A stretch of 36,572 nucleotides of DNA from Acidovorax sp. (GTDB lineage: Bacteria > Pseudomonadota > Gammaproteobacteria > Burkholderiales > Burkholderiaceae_C): assembly GCF_022763525.1 (NCBI RefSeq), contig NZ_JALEGG010000249.1, positions 1 to 36,572 on the forward strand, written 5' to 3'. The first letter of the stretch is position 1, and every line of letters starts with the position of its first letter. A model generated the notes under the pieces. That model was not told the DNA's origin. It worked only from the letters and a program-made list of their open reading frames with translations, and did not search any database. The position numbers and the translations under genes are program-made. Shown here piece by piece: positions 8,388 to 16,511 of the stretch.

Positions 8388-9041
8388 TCAAGGCCGCTCG
8401 AACCCCGCCCGCGCCTGCAACGCCGCGGCGCGCGAATGACAGCCCTCCAGGTGATCATTCACCAGCCCCATGGCCTGCATGAAGGCATACACGGTGGTAG
8501 GCCCCACAAAGCTCCAGCCGCGCTTCTTCAGATCCTTGGACATGGCGGTGGAGGCAGCGGAGGTGGACAGCGTGCGCGCCACCTCGCGCGTCAGCAGCGC
8601 GGGCCGCTCGTGCGGGGCAGGCTCGTAGCGCCACACGTAATGCGCGAGCGAACCGAACTCGCTGCGCAGCTCCAGCACCCGCCGGGCGTTGTTGATGGTG
8701 GACTCGATCTTGCCCCGATGGCGCACGATGCGCGGGTCTTGCACCAGGCGCTCAACGTCGGCCGGACCCAACGCTGCAACCTGCTCCGCATCGAAGTTGG
8801 CAAATGCCGCGCGAAAGCCCTCGCGCTTGTTCAGGATGGTGAGCCAGCTCAGGCCCGACTGGAAGCCCTCCAGGCAGATCTTCTCGAACAGGCGCCGGTC
8901 GTCAGCCACCGGAAAACCCCATTCGTGGTCATGGTAGTGGCGGTACAGCGGCGTGGCCTGGCACCAGCCGCATCGGGGGCAGCCGGCATCATCAGCGAAC
9001 AGCCCATCGGGCAACGGGGTGGGGGTGGGTGCGGCGGTCAT
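8388..9041 (-). CDS. tag: DNA-3-methyladenine glycosylase I
   Basis: A 217-residue base-excision repair enzyme that removes 3-methyladenine. It shows RCGWC then LYRHYHDHEWG (zinc ligands Cys24 and His37), LEGFQSGLSWLTIL with the key glutamate near residue 58, and a C-terminal VNDHLEGCH carrying the other zinc ligands. This matches the Tag family zinc site and helix-hairpin-helix-like fold. The ATG at 9041 was chosen; a TTG ten codons upstream is an unlikely alternative. It is convergent with arsC (nine-base gap) and divergent from the aminopeptidase. Confidence 0.93.
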   Translation of the reverse strand: MTAAPTPTPLPDGLFADDAGCPRCGWCQATPLYRHYHDHEWGFPVADDRRLFEKICLEGFQSGLSWLTILNKREGFRAAFANFDAEQVAALGPADVERLVQDPRIVRHRGKIESTINNARRVLELRSEFGSLAHYVWRYEPAPHERPALLTREVARTLSTSAASTAMSKDLKKRGWSFVGPTTVYAFMQAMGLVNDHLEGCHSRAAALQARAGFERP

Positions 9042-9132
9042 GGCGGGCCATTCTATGAACGGCGTGGACAAGCTGCTGACACCGCGCAGGCCCGCCTCCT
9101 GCCAGCAGCCGTGCTGCGCCTAAACTGCCCCC

Positions 9133-10293
9133 ATGCGCCTGACGATTTCACCCCGCCTTCACGCCCTGCCCTTCGTGATGCTGTGCAGCACGGCCCTGTC
9201 CGGCTGCGCCAGCACCACGGGGGGAGCCAGTGTGCTGGGGTACTACTGGCAATCGGTGCGAGGCCACGTGCAGCTGATGCAGGCGGCCGAGCCCATCGAC
9301 GAGTGGGTCACCCGCCCTGACATTGCCCCCGCCCTGCGCGAGCGACTGCAACTGGCCCAGCGCGCCCGCACTTTCGCCATCAGTGAGCTGGGTCTGCCCG
9401 ACAACGCCAGCTACCGCCGCTATGTCGATCTGAAACGCCCTGCCGCCGTGTGGAACGTGGTGGCCGCGCCGCCCTATGCGCTGACGCTGCACACCTGGTG
9501 CTTTCCGGTCACGGGCTGCATTGGCTATCGGGGCTACTTCGCCGAGGCCGACGCGCGGGCCGAGGCGGCCGAGCTCGCAGCGCAAGGGCTGGAAGTGGAC
9601 GTGTACGGCGTGCCCGCCTATTCCACGCTCGGCTACATGAACTGGGCTGGCGGCGACCCACTGCTGTCCACCTTCATCGGCTGGCCCGAGGGCGACTTCG
9701 TGCGCCTGCTGTTCCATGAGCTGGCGCACCAGGTGGTCTATGCAAAAAACGACACCTTGTTCAACGAATCGTTCGCCACGGCGGTGGAGCGCATCGGCAG
9801 CGCGCGCTGGCTGGCCACGCAGTCGACCCCCGCCGCACGCGATGCCTTTGCCACCAGCGAAGCACGGCGCAGCGCCTTCCGCGCCCTGACCCGCGCCACG
9901 CGCACACGGCTGGCAGCCATCTATGAGCAAAAAGAGGCTCTGACGCTGGAGGAACAAGCGTTGGCAGCTATGAAAAAAGAAGCAATGCAAGCCTTCCACG
10001 CCGAATATGCGGCGCTGCGTGCGCAGTGGCTGCAGCCACAGGGCGGCGGCATGCCGTTGGCCACCACGGCCCAGGTGGCGGGCTACGACCGCTGGGTGGC
10101 CAAGGCCAACAATGCCAGCTTCGCGGCGCAGGCCGCCTACGACGAACTGGTGCCGGCCTTCCAGGCCCTGTTCGAGCGCGAGGGCCGCGACTGGCCCCGG
10201 TTTTATGATGCCGTACGGCAGCTGGCCCGCCAGCCCCTGGCCCAACGCCACGCGGCCTTGCGCGCGCTGCAGCCACCCCCCGAACCGCAATAA
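9133..10293 (+). CDS. Predicted zinc aminopeptidase lipoprotein
   Basis: A 386-residue protein of the putative aminopeptidase family (PF10023 type). The N-terminus is a lipoprotein signal ending ALSGC, so it should be anchored to a membrane facing the periplasm. The zinc motif HELAH is at residues 195-199 and the third ligand is probably the glutamate of NESFA near residue 212, a gluzincin layout. Nearby LHTWCFPVTGCIGYRGYF is typical of the family. Residues about 264-284, in a charged helical stretch, are encoded by a dispersed repeat. The natural substrate is not known. Confidence 0.85.
   Translation: MRLTISPRLHALPFVMLCSTALSGCASTTGGASVLGYYWQSVRGHVQLMQAAEPIDEWVTRPDIAPALRERLQLAQRARTFAISELGLPDNASYRRYVDLKRPAAVWNVVAAPPYALTLHTWCFPVTGCIGYRGYFAEADARAEAAELAAQGLEVDVYGVPAYSTLGYMNWAGGDPLLSTFIGWPEGDFVRLLFHELAHQVVYAKNDTLFNESFATAVERIGSARWLATQSTPAARDAFATSEARRSAFRALTRATRTRLAAIYEQKEALTLEEQALAAMKKEAMQAFHAEYAALRAQWLQPQGGGMPLATTAQVAGYDRWVAKANNASFAAQAAYDELVPAFQALFEREGRDWPRFYDAVRQLARQPLAQRHAALRALQPPPEPQ
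9924..9983 (-). repeat. Dispersed palindromic repeat, copy 3 (inside the aminopeptidase)
   Basis: On the minus strand the segment reads as a T-run, CATAGCTGCCAACGCTTG, spacer, CAGCGTCAGAGCC and CTTTTTGCTCA, matching the family layout. It is translated in frame as an acidic/alanine-rich helix-forming segment after the catalytic domain. Confidence 0.7.
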
Positions 10294-10305
10294 GGAGACA
10301 AGCCG

Positions 10306-10698
10306 GTGCCCGACATCCACATTCACCGCGAACACCACCTGGGTTTTGCCAAGGCGCGCAAAGTCGCCTTTTCGTGGGCCGAGCAGGCCGAAGAAAAGTT
10401 TGACATGGAGTGCACCTACGAAGAGGGCGACACCCAGGACACGCTGTATTTCAGCCGCGCGGGCGTCAAAGGCACACTGCTCGTGGATGCCCACCAGTTT
10501 GAAATGAACGCGCAACTGGGATTCTTGTTCGGCGCCTTCAAAGACCGCATCGAGTCGGAAATCGGCGAACAGCTCGATGCGCTCCTCTCCGCGCCCCAGC
10601 CTGTCGCGCGCAAGGCCGCTGCCAAGGACACGCAAGAGCCGGCCAAAGCGGCGAAAGCGGCCCCTGCGAAGGCCGCGCCCAAAACCCGCAAGGCCTAG
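10306..10698 (+). CDS. Polyhydroxyalkanoic acid system family protein
   Basis: A 130-residue protein of the PHA-granule-region family (PF09650 type). The globular part, residues 1-95, has MPDIHIHREHHLG, then KFDMECTYEEGD and FSRAGVKGTLLVDAHQFEMNAQLGFLFGAFKDRIE. The C-terminal 35 residues are a Lys/Ala/Pro-rich tail like that of histone H1 and phasin-associated PhaF, which may bind DNA or granules. The start is GTG with a strong AAGGAGA upstream. It follows the aminopeptidase by 12 bases and may be co-transcribed with it. Function in PHA storage is inferred from the family name only. Confidence 0.82.
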   Translation: MPDIHIHREHHLGFAKARKVAFSWAEQAEEKFDMECTYEEGDTQDTLYFSRAGVKGTLLVDAHQFEMNAQLGFLFGAFKDRIESEIGEQLDALLSAPQPVARKAAAKDTQEPAKAAKAAPAKAAPKTRKA

Positions 10699-10712
10699 CG
10701 TCAGAGTCCGCC

Positions 10713-11453
10713 ATGGCCGCTGCTTCTGGCTCGACCCCTGTGCACCTGGGCCCGGACTCCCCCCCTGGCGCAGCACCGGACAGCACAGCGTTCAACGCCC
10801 TGTCCGATTTGCTGCACACCCGCTACAGCTGCCGGGCCTTCCTGCCCACGCCCTTGCCGCGCAGCACCATCGAGCACATGCTGGCCGCCGCACAACGCAC
10901 GGCGTCCTGGTGCAACGCGCAGCCCTGGCGGCTGACCATCGCCAGCGGTGCAACGCTGCAGCGGCTGAGGAACGCGCTGCAAGCGCATGTGGCCGCCACC
11001 GCGCCGCATCCCGATCTGCCCTGGCCCCGGGAGTACCGCGGCGTGTACCAGGATCGGCGGCGCGAATGCGGCTGGGGGCTGTACGAGGCGCTGGGCATCG
11101 CCCGCGGCGACCGCGAGGCGTCGGCCCGGCAGGCAGCGCAGAACTTCGCCATGTTTGGCGCGCCACACTTGGCCATCGTCACGAGCGACGAGGCGCTGGG
11201 CGTCTACGGCGCCGTGGACTGCGGCGCCTACGTGGGCAACTTCATGCTGGCCGCGCACAGCCTGGGCGTGGGCAGCGTGGCGCAGGCTGCGCTGGCGGCC
11301 TACCCCGCCGTGCTGCGCGAGGTTCTGGACATTGGCGCCGACCGCACCATCGTCTGCGGCATCTCCTTCGGGATGGCCGACCTGGCGCACCCGGCCAACC
11401 GTTTTCGCACGGCCCGCGCCGACTGGTCCGGCAGCGTCGACTGGAAAGACTGA
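10713..11453 (+). CDS. Nitroreductase family protein
   Basis: A 246-residue FMN-dependent oxidoreductase. The N-terminal RYSCRAFLPTPLPRSTIEHMLAAAQRTASWCNAQPW is the FMN-binding segment of the family (an Arg-Ser-x-Arg-type phosphate site, here RYSCRAF), and GVGSVAQAALAAYP plus ICGISFGMAD correspond to the C-terminal FMN contacts. Such enzymes reduce nitro compounds, quinones or enones with NAD(P)H; the substrate is unknown. The ribosome binding site is weak. Its stop codon overlaps the ATG of the lyase gene. Confidence 0.88.
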   Translation: MAAASGSTPVHLGPDSPPGAAPDSTAFNALSDLLHTRYSCRAFLPTPLPRSTIEHMLAAAQRTASWCNAQPWRLTIASGATLQRLRNALQAHVAATAPHPDLPWPREYRGVYQDRRRECGWGLYEALGIARGDREASARQAAQNFAMFGAPHLAIVTSDEALGVYGAVDCGAYVGNFMLAAHSLGVGSVAQAALAAYPAVLREVLDIGADRTIVCGISFGMADLAHPANRFRTARADWSGSVDWKD

Positions 11454-12406
11454 TGACCCCCATGAACATCCCTCCGCGCGATGCCGTGCTGATCAGCGAG
11501 GTGGGCCCGCGCGACGGCCTGCAGTCGGTAAAGGCCACCATGCCCACGGCCGACAAGCTGCGGTGGATCGACGCCCTGGTGGCCGCCGGCCTTCGCGAGA
11601 TCGAAGTGGGCTCGTTCGTGCCCGCGCGCCTGCTGCCCCAGATGGCCGACGTGTCCGAGGTGGTGCGCCATGCGCTCACCCACCCCGGCATCACCGTGAT
11701 GGCGCTGGCGCCCAATCTGCAGGGTGCGCAGGCCGCGCTGGCCGCAGGCGTGCACAAGGTCACGCTGCCGGTGTCGGCCAGTGCCGCGCATTCGCTGGCC
11801 AACGTGCGCAAGACGCGCGAGGCCATGGTCGAGGAGGTGCGGTCCGTGGTCCGGCTGCGCGATGCGCAGGCGCCCGGCGTGCTGGTGGAGGTGGGCCTGT
11901 CCACCGCCTTCGGCTGCACGCTACAGGGCAGCGTGCCCGAGGACGACGTGATCTGGCTCGCAGGCCTGTGCGCCGAGGCCGGGGCCGACGAGGTCGGCCT
12001 CTCCGACACCACCGGCATGGCCAACCCGGCACAGGTGCGCCGGCTCTTCACGCGCCTGCGTGCCGAACTGGGCGACCGCGCCGGTGCGGCGCACATGCAC
12101 AACACGCGAGGCCTGGGCCTGGCCAACTGCCTGGCCGCCTACGATGTGGGCGTGCGCACGTTCGACGCCTCGCTCGGCGGCCTGGGCGGCTGCCCCTACG
12201 CGCCGGGTGCCTCGGGCAACGTGGTCACCGAAGACCTGGTGTTCATGTTTGAGGCGATGGGCGTGGACACGGGCGTGAACCTTCATCGCCTGATGGCCGC
12301 GCGAGCACCGCTGCAAGCGGGCCTGCCCGGTGAACCCATCTACGGGATGACACCCGAGGCCGGGCTGCCCAAGGGGTGGGCTGCTGCGGGCACCGCAAGC
12401 GGCTGA
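11453..12406 (+). CDS. Hydroxymethylglutaryl-CoA lyase-like protein
   Basis: A 317-residue TIM-barrel enzyme of the HMG-CoA lyase/DRE-TIM family. Visible are SEVGPRDGLQSV (metal-binding Asp and catalytic Arg), GSFVPARLLPQMAD, SDTTGMANP, HMHNTRGLGLAN with the metal-binding histidines, and the signature GLGGCPYAPGASGNVVTED with its active-site cysteine. It cleaves a 3-hydroxy-3-methylglutaryl-CoA-type substrate to acetyl-CoA and a keto acid in leucine or related catabolism. The ATG at 11453 overlaps the nitroreductase stop (TGATG); a second ATG at 11462 is equally possible. A terminator follows 21 bases later. Confidence 0.9.
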   Translation: MTPMNIPPRDAVLISEVGPRDGLQSVKATMPTADKLRWIDALVAAGLREIEVGSFVPARLLPQMADVSEVVRHALTHPGITVMALAPNLQGAQAALAAGVHKVTLPVSASAAHSLANVRKTREAMVEEVRSVVRLRDAQAPGVLVEVGLSTAFGCTLQGSVPEDDVIWLAGLCAEAGADEVGLSDTTGMANPAQVRRLFTRLRAELGDRAGAAHMHNTRGLGLANCLAAYDVGVRTFDASLGGLGGCPYAPGASGNVVTEDLVFMFEAMGVDTGVNLHRLMAARAPLQAGLPGEPIYGMTPEAGLPKGWAAAGTASG

Positions 12407-12427
12407 GAGACACCCGCGGTGACAACG

Positions 12428-12457
12428 AAAAAGAGGCGACCGCGGTCGCCTCTTTTT
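12428..12457. terminator. Bidirectional palindromic terminator
   Basis: Thirty bases form an exact palindrome: AAAAAGAGGCGACCG followed by its reverse complement. It yields a GC stem flanked by A5 and T5, so it acts as a rho-independent terminator in both directions. It sits between the convergent lyase (plus) and acyl-CoA-binding protein (minus) genes. Confidence 0.93.
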
Positions 12458-12474
12458 GATTCCTTTTGCCCCCG

Positions 12475-12729
12475 TCAGCTCAGCGAGGTGATCAGGTCGA
12501 TGTACTGCTGCTTGGCGGCATCGGCCTCCGTGCCCTTGAGCTTGTCCCATGCGTCCCACTTGGCGCGGCCGACCATGTCGGAGAAGCTGGGCTTCTTCCC
12601 GGTGTTGTCGCCCACCGTGGCCTGCTTGTAGAGGGCGTAGATCTTGAGCAGCGTGGCGTTGTCGGGACGCTCGCTGAGGTTCTTGGAATTCGCGACGGCG
12701 GCTTCGAAAGTGGCATTCAGATCGGCCAT
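12475..12729 (-). CDS. Acyl-CoA-binding protein
   Basis: An 84-residue four-helix ACBP. The family core is clear: LNATFEAAVANSKNL, then LKIYALYKQATVGDN, GRAKWDAWDKLKGTEADAAKQQYI. The conserved tyrosines and lysines that hold the CoA head group (YALYKQAT, KWDAW) are present. It would carry long-chain acyl-CoA in the cytoplasm. ACBPs are typical of eukaryotes and found in only some bacteria. It is divergent from a wax ester synthase/DGAT gene, an acyl-CoA user. GGAG stands a few bases before the ATG. Confidence 0.93.
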   Translation of the reverse strand: MADLNATFEAAVANSKNLSERPDNATLLKIYALYKQATVGDNTGKKPSFSDMVGRAKWDAWDKLKGTEADAAKQQYIDLITSLS

Positions 12730-12903
12730 GGGGATTGCTCCTTGGAGAGTGGAAACAGCGAAGGGCTGAGAAGGACAGAGGGGCAGGGAAAGAACGGTGT
12801 TCGCAAGCGATTGCGTCGTTGTATCTTACGGTCTACACCGGCCCCGGGGCCCGGCAATCCATAGAGGCAAGCCCCCAAAAACAAACACAACCAGGGACAC
12901 TGC
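12730..12903. promoter_or_regulatory. Divergent promoter region of ACBP and wax synthase genes
   Basis: The 174 bases between the two start codons must hold promoters in both directions. A TTGCGT-TTGTAT stretch near 12811-12825 is the only AT-richer part, but I cannot fix a convincing -35/-10 pair. No operator palindrome stands out. Confidence 0.35.
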
Positions 12904-14526
12904 ATGGTGACGCGCACAACGGCCCAGCCCACCCCTCGCGCCGAGCGCGCTCAGCCACACCCTCCGCAGCCCCCTGGCGCCGCGCGCCGCGCGGCCAAGG
13001 CCCTCCCTCCCACCGCGCGCAAGGCCGCCACGGCAGTGCAGAAGAACGTTCGCCGGGCCGCCGCCGGCATGCTGGGCCTGTCGGGCGAGCGCATGAGCAA
13101 GGTCGACACCGCCTGGCTGCGCATGGATTCGCAGAGCAACCTGATGATGATCAACGGCGTGTGGACCCTGTCGCCCGGCATCACCTGGGAAGCCCTGTGC
13201 GAACGGGTCCAGCAGCGCCTGCTGCAGTACCCCCGCTTTCACCAGCGCGTGGTGGAAGACGCGGCCGGCGCCACGTGGGTGGAGGACCGCAATTTCGACA
13301 TCGCCGCCCACGTGCTGCGCGAGACACTGCCCGGCCAGGCGGGCCACAGCATGCAGCGCGCCCTGCAAGACCGCGTGGGCGAACTCGCCATGCAGCCGCT
13401 CGATACCCGGCGGCCGCTGTGGCAAATGCACCTGATCGAAGATTTTGTGGGTGACGACGGCCAGCCCGGCAGCGCGCTCATCGTGCGCATCCACCACTGC
13501 ATTGCCGACGGCATTGCGCTGATCTCGGTGACCATGTCTATCGTGGACGGCGGCGCCGAACCGCCCAAGCGCACCCGCAAGGAGCGCGAGCAGGCCGCCA
13601 CGGCCGAGGACTGGATCGCCGACGCGCTCATCAAGCCCATCACTGGCCTCACGGTGAAGGCGCTGGACCTGGCGGGTGACAGCGCAGCACGCTCGTTCAA
13701 ACTGCTGGCAGACCCCGAGAAAGCCGTGCACCACGGACTGGCGGGCACGCTGGACATGGCACGCGTGGGCTACCAGCTCATGAGCGATGCCGCCGCGCTG
13801 GCCCTGATGCCCGATGACTCGCCCACGCGGCTGAAAGGCCAGCCCGGCAACGCCAAGCGCGTGGCCTGGTGCCCGCCGATTGCGTTGGACGAGGTCAAGG
13901 CCATCGGCCGCGCGCTGAACTGCTCGGTCAACGATGTGCTGCTGTCGTGCGTGGCGGGCGCCATCGGCGGCTACCTGCGCAGCCAGGGCGACGACCCCAC
14001 GGGCCAGGAGATCCGCGCGATGATCCCGGTGAACCTGCGCCCCCTCGAAGAAGCCTGGAAGCTTGGCAACCGCTTTGGCCTGGTGCCGCTGGTGCTGCCG
14101 ATTGGCGTGGCCAACCCCATCGAGCGCGTGTACGAAGTGCGCAAGCGCATGAATGCGCTCAAGGGCAGCACCCAGCCCATCCTGGCGTTTGCCATGCTGG
14201 CCGTGGCGGGCCTGATGATCAAGCCCGCGCAGGATGCGCTGCTCAACCTCTTCGGCCGCAAGACCACGGCCGTGATGACCAACGTGCCCGGCCCCAAGGA
14301 GCAGCTCACGCTGTGCGGATCGCGCGTCACGCAGTGCATGTTCTGGGTGCCGCAGTCGGGCGACATTGGCCTGGGCGTCTCCATCCTGAGCTACGGCGGC
14401 GGCGTGCAGTTTGGCGTGATTACCGATACCCAGCTCTGCCCCGAGCCGCAGCAGATCATCGACGCGTTTGCACCGGAGTTCGACCAGCTCTCGCTGCTCA
14501 CGCTGATGTTGCCCTGGGGCGAATGA
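12904..14526 (+). CDS. Wax ester synthase / diacylglycerol acyltransferase
   Basis: A 540-residue member of the bacterial WS/DGAT family, which esterifies fatty alcohols or diacylglycerol with acyl-CoA to make storage lipid. The catalytic HHxxxDG motif is HHCIADG at residues 197-203. Other family motifs are MSKVDTAWLRMD, PLDTRRPLWQMHLIE, NDVLLSCVAGAIGGYLR and the C-terminal TNVPGPKEQLTLCG. The first 50 or so residues are a Pro/Ala/Arg-rich extension before the usual start region; an internal start near Met55 is possible but lacks evidence. It is divergent from ACBP. Confidence 0.93.
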   Translation: MVTRTTAQPTPRAERAQPHPPQPPGAARRAAKALPPTARKAATAVQKNVRRAAAGMLGLSGERMSKVDTAWLRMDSQSNLMMINGVWTLSPGITWEALCERVQQRLLQYPRFHQRVVEDAAGATWVEDRNFDIAAHVLRETLPGQAGHSMQRALQDRVGELAMQPLDTRRPLWQMHLIEDFVGDDGQPGSALIVRIHHCIADGIALISVTMSIVDGGAEPPKRTRKEREQAATAEDWIADALIKPITGLTVKALDLAGDSAARSFKLLADPEKAVHHGLAGTLDMARVGYQLMSDAAALALMPDDSPTRLKGQPGNAKRVAWCPPIALDEVKAIGRALNCSVNDVLLSCVAGAIGGYLRSQGDDPTGQEIRAMIPVNLRPLEEAWKLGNRFGLVPLVLPIGVANPIERVYEVRKRMNALKGSTQPILAFAMLAVAGLMIKPAQDALLNLFGRKTTAVMTNVPGPKEQLTLCGSRVTQCMFWVPQSGDIGLGVSILSYGGGVQFGVITDTQLCPEPQQIIDAFAPEFDQLSLLTLMLPWGE

Positions 14527-14548
14527 ACGAGGTGCGGCGGCGGTGGTG

Positions 14549-15121
14549 ATGAATGCGCGCGCAGCGGGCCGTGCCGGGGTGGCGGCCACCCTGGTTTGCT
14601 TGGGAGCCGCCCAGGCCGAAGTCACGGAGGAACATGCCCAGCGGCCCTACCCCGTGCGCGCCGAGCCCGGCGAGACCCTGCGACAAGCGCTGAACGCCAC
14701 CACGCCCATCGCCGTCGATGGGCAGCGCTTTCATGGCTACACCCGCTGGAACGTACGCTGGACCTTCCGCTGGTGGCGCGAAGCTTCTGGCCGCTGCACC
14801 ATCACAGAGGTCACCACCCGGCTGCGCACCGAAGTGCAATTGCCCGAGTTGCGCAGTGGCACGCCAGCGCAGCAGGCAGTTTTCGACCGGTACCTGCGCG
14901 CCTTGTCGCGCCACGAAGAGGGCCATGTGCAGTTCGGGCGCGATGCGGCGCAAGCGATTGACCAAGGCATTGCCGCCCTGCCTGCCGCGCCGGACTGCGC
15001 CACGCTGGAGCGCCAGGCCAACGCGCTGGGCCACCGCTTGCTGCGAGAACATGCCGAGCGCGAGAAGCAGTACGACCGCGACACGCGGCACGGCGCATCG
15101 CAAGGCGCCAGGCTGGAGTGA
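14549..15121 (+). CDS. Secreted DUF922 family predicted zinc protease
   Basis: A 190-residue protein with a short Sec-type signal ending in GAAQA (cleavage near residue 23). The mature part fits DUF922: FHGYTRWNVRWTFRWW near residues 61-76, a GRCTITEVTTRLRTEVQLP strand, then RHEEGHVQFGRDAA with the HExxH zinc motif at residues 122-126. Peptidase activity is predicted, not shown. The ATG at 14549 was preferred to two upstream GTG codons because it gives a compact signal peptide. It follows the wax synthase by 22 bases and may share its transcript. Confidence 0.82.
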   Translation: MNARAAGRAGVAATLVCLGAAQAEVTEEHAQRPYPVRAEPGETLRQALNATTPIAVDGQRFHGYTRWNVRWTFRWWREASGRCTITEVTTRLRTEVQLPELRSGTPAQQAVFDRYLRALSRHEEGHVQFGRDAAQAIDQGIAALPAAPDCATLERQANALGHRLLREHAEREKQYDRDTRHGASQGARLE

Positions 15122-15158
15122 AAGGCCGGGTCCATCAACAAGCGTACAGGCTTGTGCG

Positions 15159-16016
15159 CTATCCCCGCACCGCGCTGCGAAAGGCCGCCGACAACGCTGC
15201 CAGCGCATCGCGCGGGCGACCTTCCTGAATACGCGTGTGCAGCAGCACCGGCAGGCGCGGCAGCTCAGGCAGCCCCAGGCGGGCACCCACATCCACCGCC
15301 CCCAGCGGCAGCATGCGCGGCGCCAGCGCCGCCACGCCCAGCCCGGCCATCACGGCCGCAGCCACGGCCGCAACGCCTCCACCCACAAACACTTCGGCCC
15401 AGGCGATGCCCGCAGCGTCCAGCGACCGCCCCGCCATCGCCCGCACACCGCAGGGTTCGGCCAGCGTGGCCAGGGGCAAGGGCTCGCCCGCACGGCGCTG
15501 CCATCCGGGGGCGGCGAACCAGCCGAAGGGCTCTTCGGCCAGCAACTCGCCATCGCTGCGGCCCACATGCATGCGGGCCAGCACCGCATCCAGTTCACGC
15601 CGGTCGTAGCTTTGCAGCAGGTCGCCCGACGAGCCGATGCGGATCTCGATGAGCAATTGCGGATCTTGCTGGTTCATGCGGGCAATCAGCGCCGGCAGCT
15701 CCGGCCCGGCCACATGGTCGCTGATGCCGATGGTCAGGCGCTGGCGCGCCTGGGCGAACGTGGCCAGCGCCCGGTCGTGCGCGGCCAGTAGTTCACGCGC
15801 ATGCTCCAGAAATGCCGCGCCCCGGGCCGACAGCTGCACGTGGCGCGGCGTGCGCTCGATCAGCCGGCAGCCCAGCCTGTCCTCCAGCCGCTTGAGCTTG
15901 AGGCTCATCGCGGCCTGCACTGTGCCCATGGCTTCGGCCGCTCGCGTGAAGCTGCCCAGCTCGGCGATGCGCACAAAAGCTTCGACGGCATCCAGATCCA
16001 GGGATCGCTCAACCAT
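15159..16016 (-). CDS. LysR-family transcriptional regulator
   Basis: A 285-residue LysR regulator. The N-terminal helix-turn-helix covers residues about 6-65 (DAVEAFVRIAELGSFTRAAEAM and LKRLEDRLGCRLIERTPRHVQLS), and the rest is the effector-binding domain. The ATG at 16016 gives the standard LysR N-terminus. It is divergent from a tautomerase gene with 87 bases between, and in this family such a neighbour is normally the target. The effector is unknown. Confidence 0.92.
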   Translation of the reverse strand: MVERSLDLDAVEAFVRIAELGSFTRAAEAMGTVQAAMSLKLKRLEDRLGCRLIERTPRHVQLSARGAAFLEHARELLAAHDRALATFAQARQRLTIGISDHVAGPELPALIARMNQQDPQLLIEIRIGSSGDLLQSYDRRELDAVLARMHVGRSDGELLAEEPFGWFAAPGWQRRAGEPLPLATLAEPCGVRAMAGRSLDAAGIAWAEVFVGGGVAAVAAAVMAGLGVAALAPRMLPLGAVDVGARLGLPELPRLPVLLHTRIQEGRPRDALAALSAAFRSAVRG

Positions 16017-16022
16017 TTGAAT

Positions 16023-16051
16023 TTGATATTTCTGAAATAGATATCTATAGC
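16023..16051 (+). promoter_or_regulatory. Promoter and palindromic LysR-type site before the tautomerase
   Basis: TTGATA (16023-16028), 17 bases, then TATAGC (16046-16051) make a fair sigma70 promoter reading toward the tautomerase. Within it lies an exact 12-base palindrome ATAGATATCTAT (16037-16048), the size and place expected of a LysR operator. The binding is inferred. Confidence 0.55.
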
Positions 16052-16103
16052 ATATTGGTGTGGATAGCATTTCGCGAGCATCTTGTTCAGAAAGGATCTT
16101 GCG

Positions 16104-16484
16104 ATGCCCCTCATCCACATTGCCATGCGCGCGGGCAAGCCCGAGGCTTATCGGCAAGCGATCTTTGACACGCTGTACCGCGCCATGCGCGAAACCTTCA
16201 ACGTGCCCGAGGACGACCAGTTCATGACCATCACCGAGCACGAAGCCGCGAACTTCCGCTACAGCCCCACCTACCTGGGCGTGGCCCGCAGCGACGACGT
16301 GGTGTTCATCCAGATCACCGCCAACAACACGCGCGGCCTGGAGCAGAAGAAGGCGCTGTTTGCGCGCATCGCGCAGCTGCTGGGCGAGAGCCCGGGCCTG
16401 CGGCCCGAGGACGTGTTCATCAACATTGTCGAGGTGGCCAAGGAGAACTGGTCCTTCGGCCACGGCCTGGCGCAGTACGCATGA
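16104..16484 (+). CDS. Tautomerase superfamily protein
   Basis: A 126-residue protein of the Tautomerase_2 type (malonate semialdehyde decarboxylase/cis-CaaD relatives). The ATG at 16104 places proline at position 2, the catalytic base that becomes N-terminal after Met removal; the sequence begins MPLIHIAMRAGKPEAYRQ. ENWSFGHGLAQY at the C-terminus and QFMTITEHE in the middle are typical. AAAGGA precedes the start. A longer frame from 16083 would bury the proline and is rejected. The substrate cannot be told; divergent LysR suggests induction by a specific compound. Confidence 0.88.
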   Translation: MPLIHIAMRAGKPEAYRQAIFDTLYRAMRETFNVPEDDQFMTITEHEAANFRYSPTYLGVARSDDVVFIQITANNTRGLEQKKALFARIAQLLGESPGLRPEDVFINIVEVAKENWSFGHGLAQYA

Positions 16485-16511
16485 GGTGATGCGCAGCTCC
16501 GGGCAGGCAGG

